A stretch of DNA of 64,000 bases. Source: Delphinapterus leucas. Its lineage: Eukaryota > Chordata > Mammalia > Artiodactyla > Monodontidae. A model generated the notes under the pieces. It was given only the letters and a program-made list of their open reading frames with translations. It was not told where the DNA came from and searched no databases. Within the stretch, counting starts at the first letter, position 1; each line of letters opens with the position of its first letter. This document shows positions 63,376 to 64,000 of this stretch, one piece after another. The stretch lies in NCBI RefSeq assembly GCF_002288925.2, contig NW_022098069.1:70970099-71034098 (forward strand). Direction: 5' to 3'. Position numbers and translations under genes: made by a program.

Positions 63376-64000
63376 ATTCATTGAAGTGAGTTGTATGAAT
63401 AACTGGGTTTAGTTTTCTTGGTACTGTTGTAGCTATTATTTTCAGATTATTTCCCTTTTACTTTGACAGGCACATTTGTAATTTGGTCATATGTAAATTG
63501 TTAATAGAAAAAAAAGACTCTCCTTTATTTAAAGTCCTACAGTAGCTGACCCTTTCTTTTACACAGTATAAGTGATCAACAGGTGTTTGTGAAATTGGTG
63601 AACTAGGTGAATGTCCAGGTGCCCCCGGAGGAGAGTGAATGGAGTAAGTCACTGTCCTGCTTAATCACCTCAATGTATTTTTTGCATTGGAGTAGGACTC
63701 TGAAAAGAATCTCTGTAAAAGAAAAATATTGGGCAGTGAAGGTGCTGCTAAGTTTGACCCTTCTGCGTTTTTGATTTGAAGACTATATATTTCACATGAC
63801 ACAGTGCACTTCCAGTTTCTTCCCTGTCAATCTTCTGCTTAAGGCCAAAGAGAAATATCTAAGAACCTCTTAGGAACCATTGGAAAAGAAAGGGAAAAGT
63901 GATGACAATGATACATATTGTTTCCCTTTTAGTAAATTATTTTCCTTTAATTTTTTTCTGGTCCTTTTTGATGTTGTTATTATAACCATTTAAATATAGC

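Larger units (their letters stand above)
40255..64000 (+). other. FAT4: FAT4 intron following the first coding exon (partial)
   Basis: The donor AGAG|GTAATG begins it. The next repeat's linker (expected to continue AEV...DINDNPP) is not found in any frame to the window end, so the intron is at least 23.7 kb. It contains the repeats listed below. The stretches 40,255-43,000, 44,915-45,290, 45,480-47,320, 50,470-51,110, 51,500-52,080, 53,710-55,130, 55,260-56,220, 56,420-57,110, 57,290-58,430, 58,660-59,030, 59,200-63,250 and 63,380-64,000 hold no gene or repeat that I can name. Small open frames there are chance. Confidence 0.9.

Noticed and set aside
1..64000. CRISPR array, operon, phage or toxin-antitoxin content
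   Set aside because: There are no evenly spaced direct repeats, prokaryotic gene clusters or ribosome-binding patterns. The window is vertebrate DNA with a giant intron-containing gene and SINE/LINE repeats.
40255..64000. A second FAT4 coding exon in the intron
   Set aside because: No frame continues the cadherin repeat after Glu1724 or shows a DINDNPP-type linker with splice sites.

Overview
This is mammalian, almost certainly cetacean, nuclear DNA. The best marker is a set of seven tRNA-derived SINEs of the CHR type. They open with the GGCTTCCCTGGTGG-like head and end in A-rich tails, and most are flanked by clear target-site duplications. Four are the short (~200 bp) form, which I associate with whale and dolphin genomes. 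A near-complete LINE-1 of the cetartiodactyl type fits the same origin.

The only protein-coding gene I can support is the 5' end of FAT4, which encodes a giant protocadherin, on the + strand. The first coding exon runs from the splice acceptor at 35070/35071, through the ATG at 35083, to the donor at 40254/40255. It encodes a signal peptide and 16 cadherin (EC) repeats, roughly the first third of a protein of about 4,980 residues in human. A CpG-rich, TATA-containing region (about 33.3-34.6 kb) lies upstream and probably holds the promoter and a non-coding first exon, but its splice donor is ambiguous. From 40255 to the window end I see only the following intron, with no further FAT4 exon.

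Layout: 1-33.3 kb is intergenic DNA upstream of FAT4. It holds an ancient MIR, three LINE-1 blocks (an old antisense L1 at 6.2-10.2 kb split by two SINEs, a truncated sense L1 at 4.1-5.7 kb, and a near-full-length but broken L1 at 17.0-22.9 kb), an MLT1-type MaLR LTR (12.2-12.8 kb), a hAT-type MITE (24.2 kb), old sense L1M pieces (24.5-28.6 kb), a perfect 21-bp-stem hairpin (29.4 kb) and a long purine tract (30.4 kb). From about 30.6 to 43 kb transposons are nearly absent. The intron (40.3-64 kb) carries a ~1.3 kb hAT relic, a cluster of L2 fragments invaded by two SINEs at one target site, two antisense L1 3' ends and many MIRs.

I found no bacterial, viral or CRISPR-like system and no convincing new multigene system. 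The most notable items are the degenerate calcium linkers in FAT4, the promoter and leader architecture, the perfect hairpin and the SINE pair. Repeat family names come from recognition of consensus-like text, not from a database search, and repeat boundaries are approximate.
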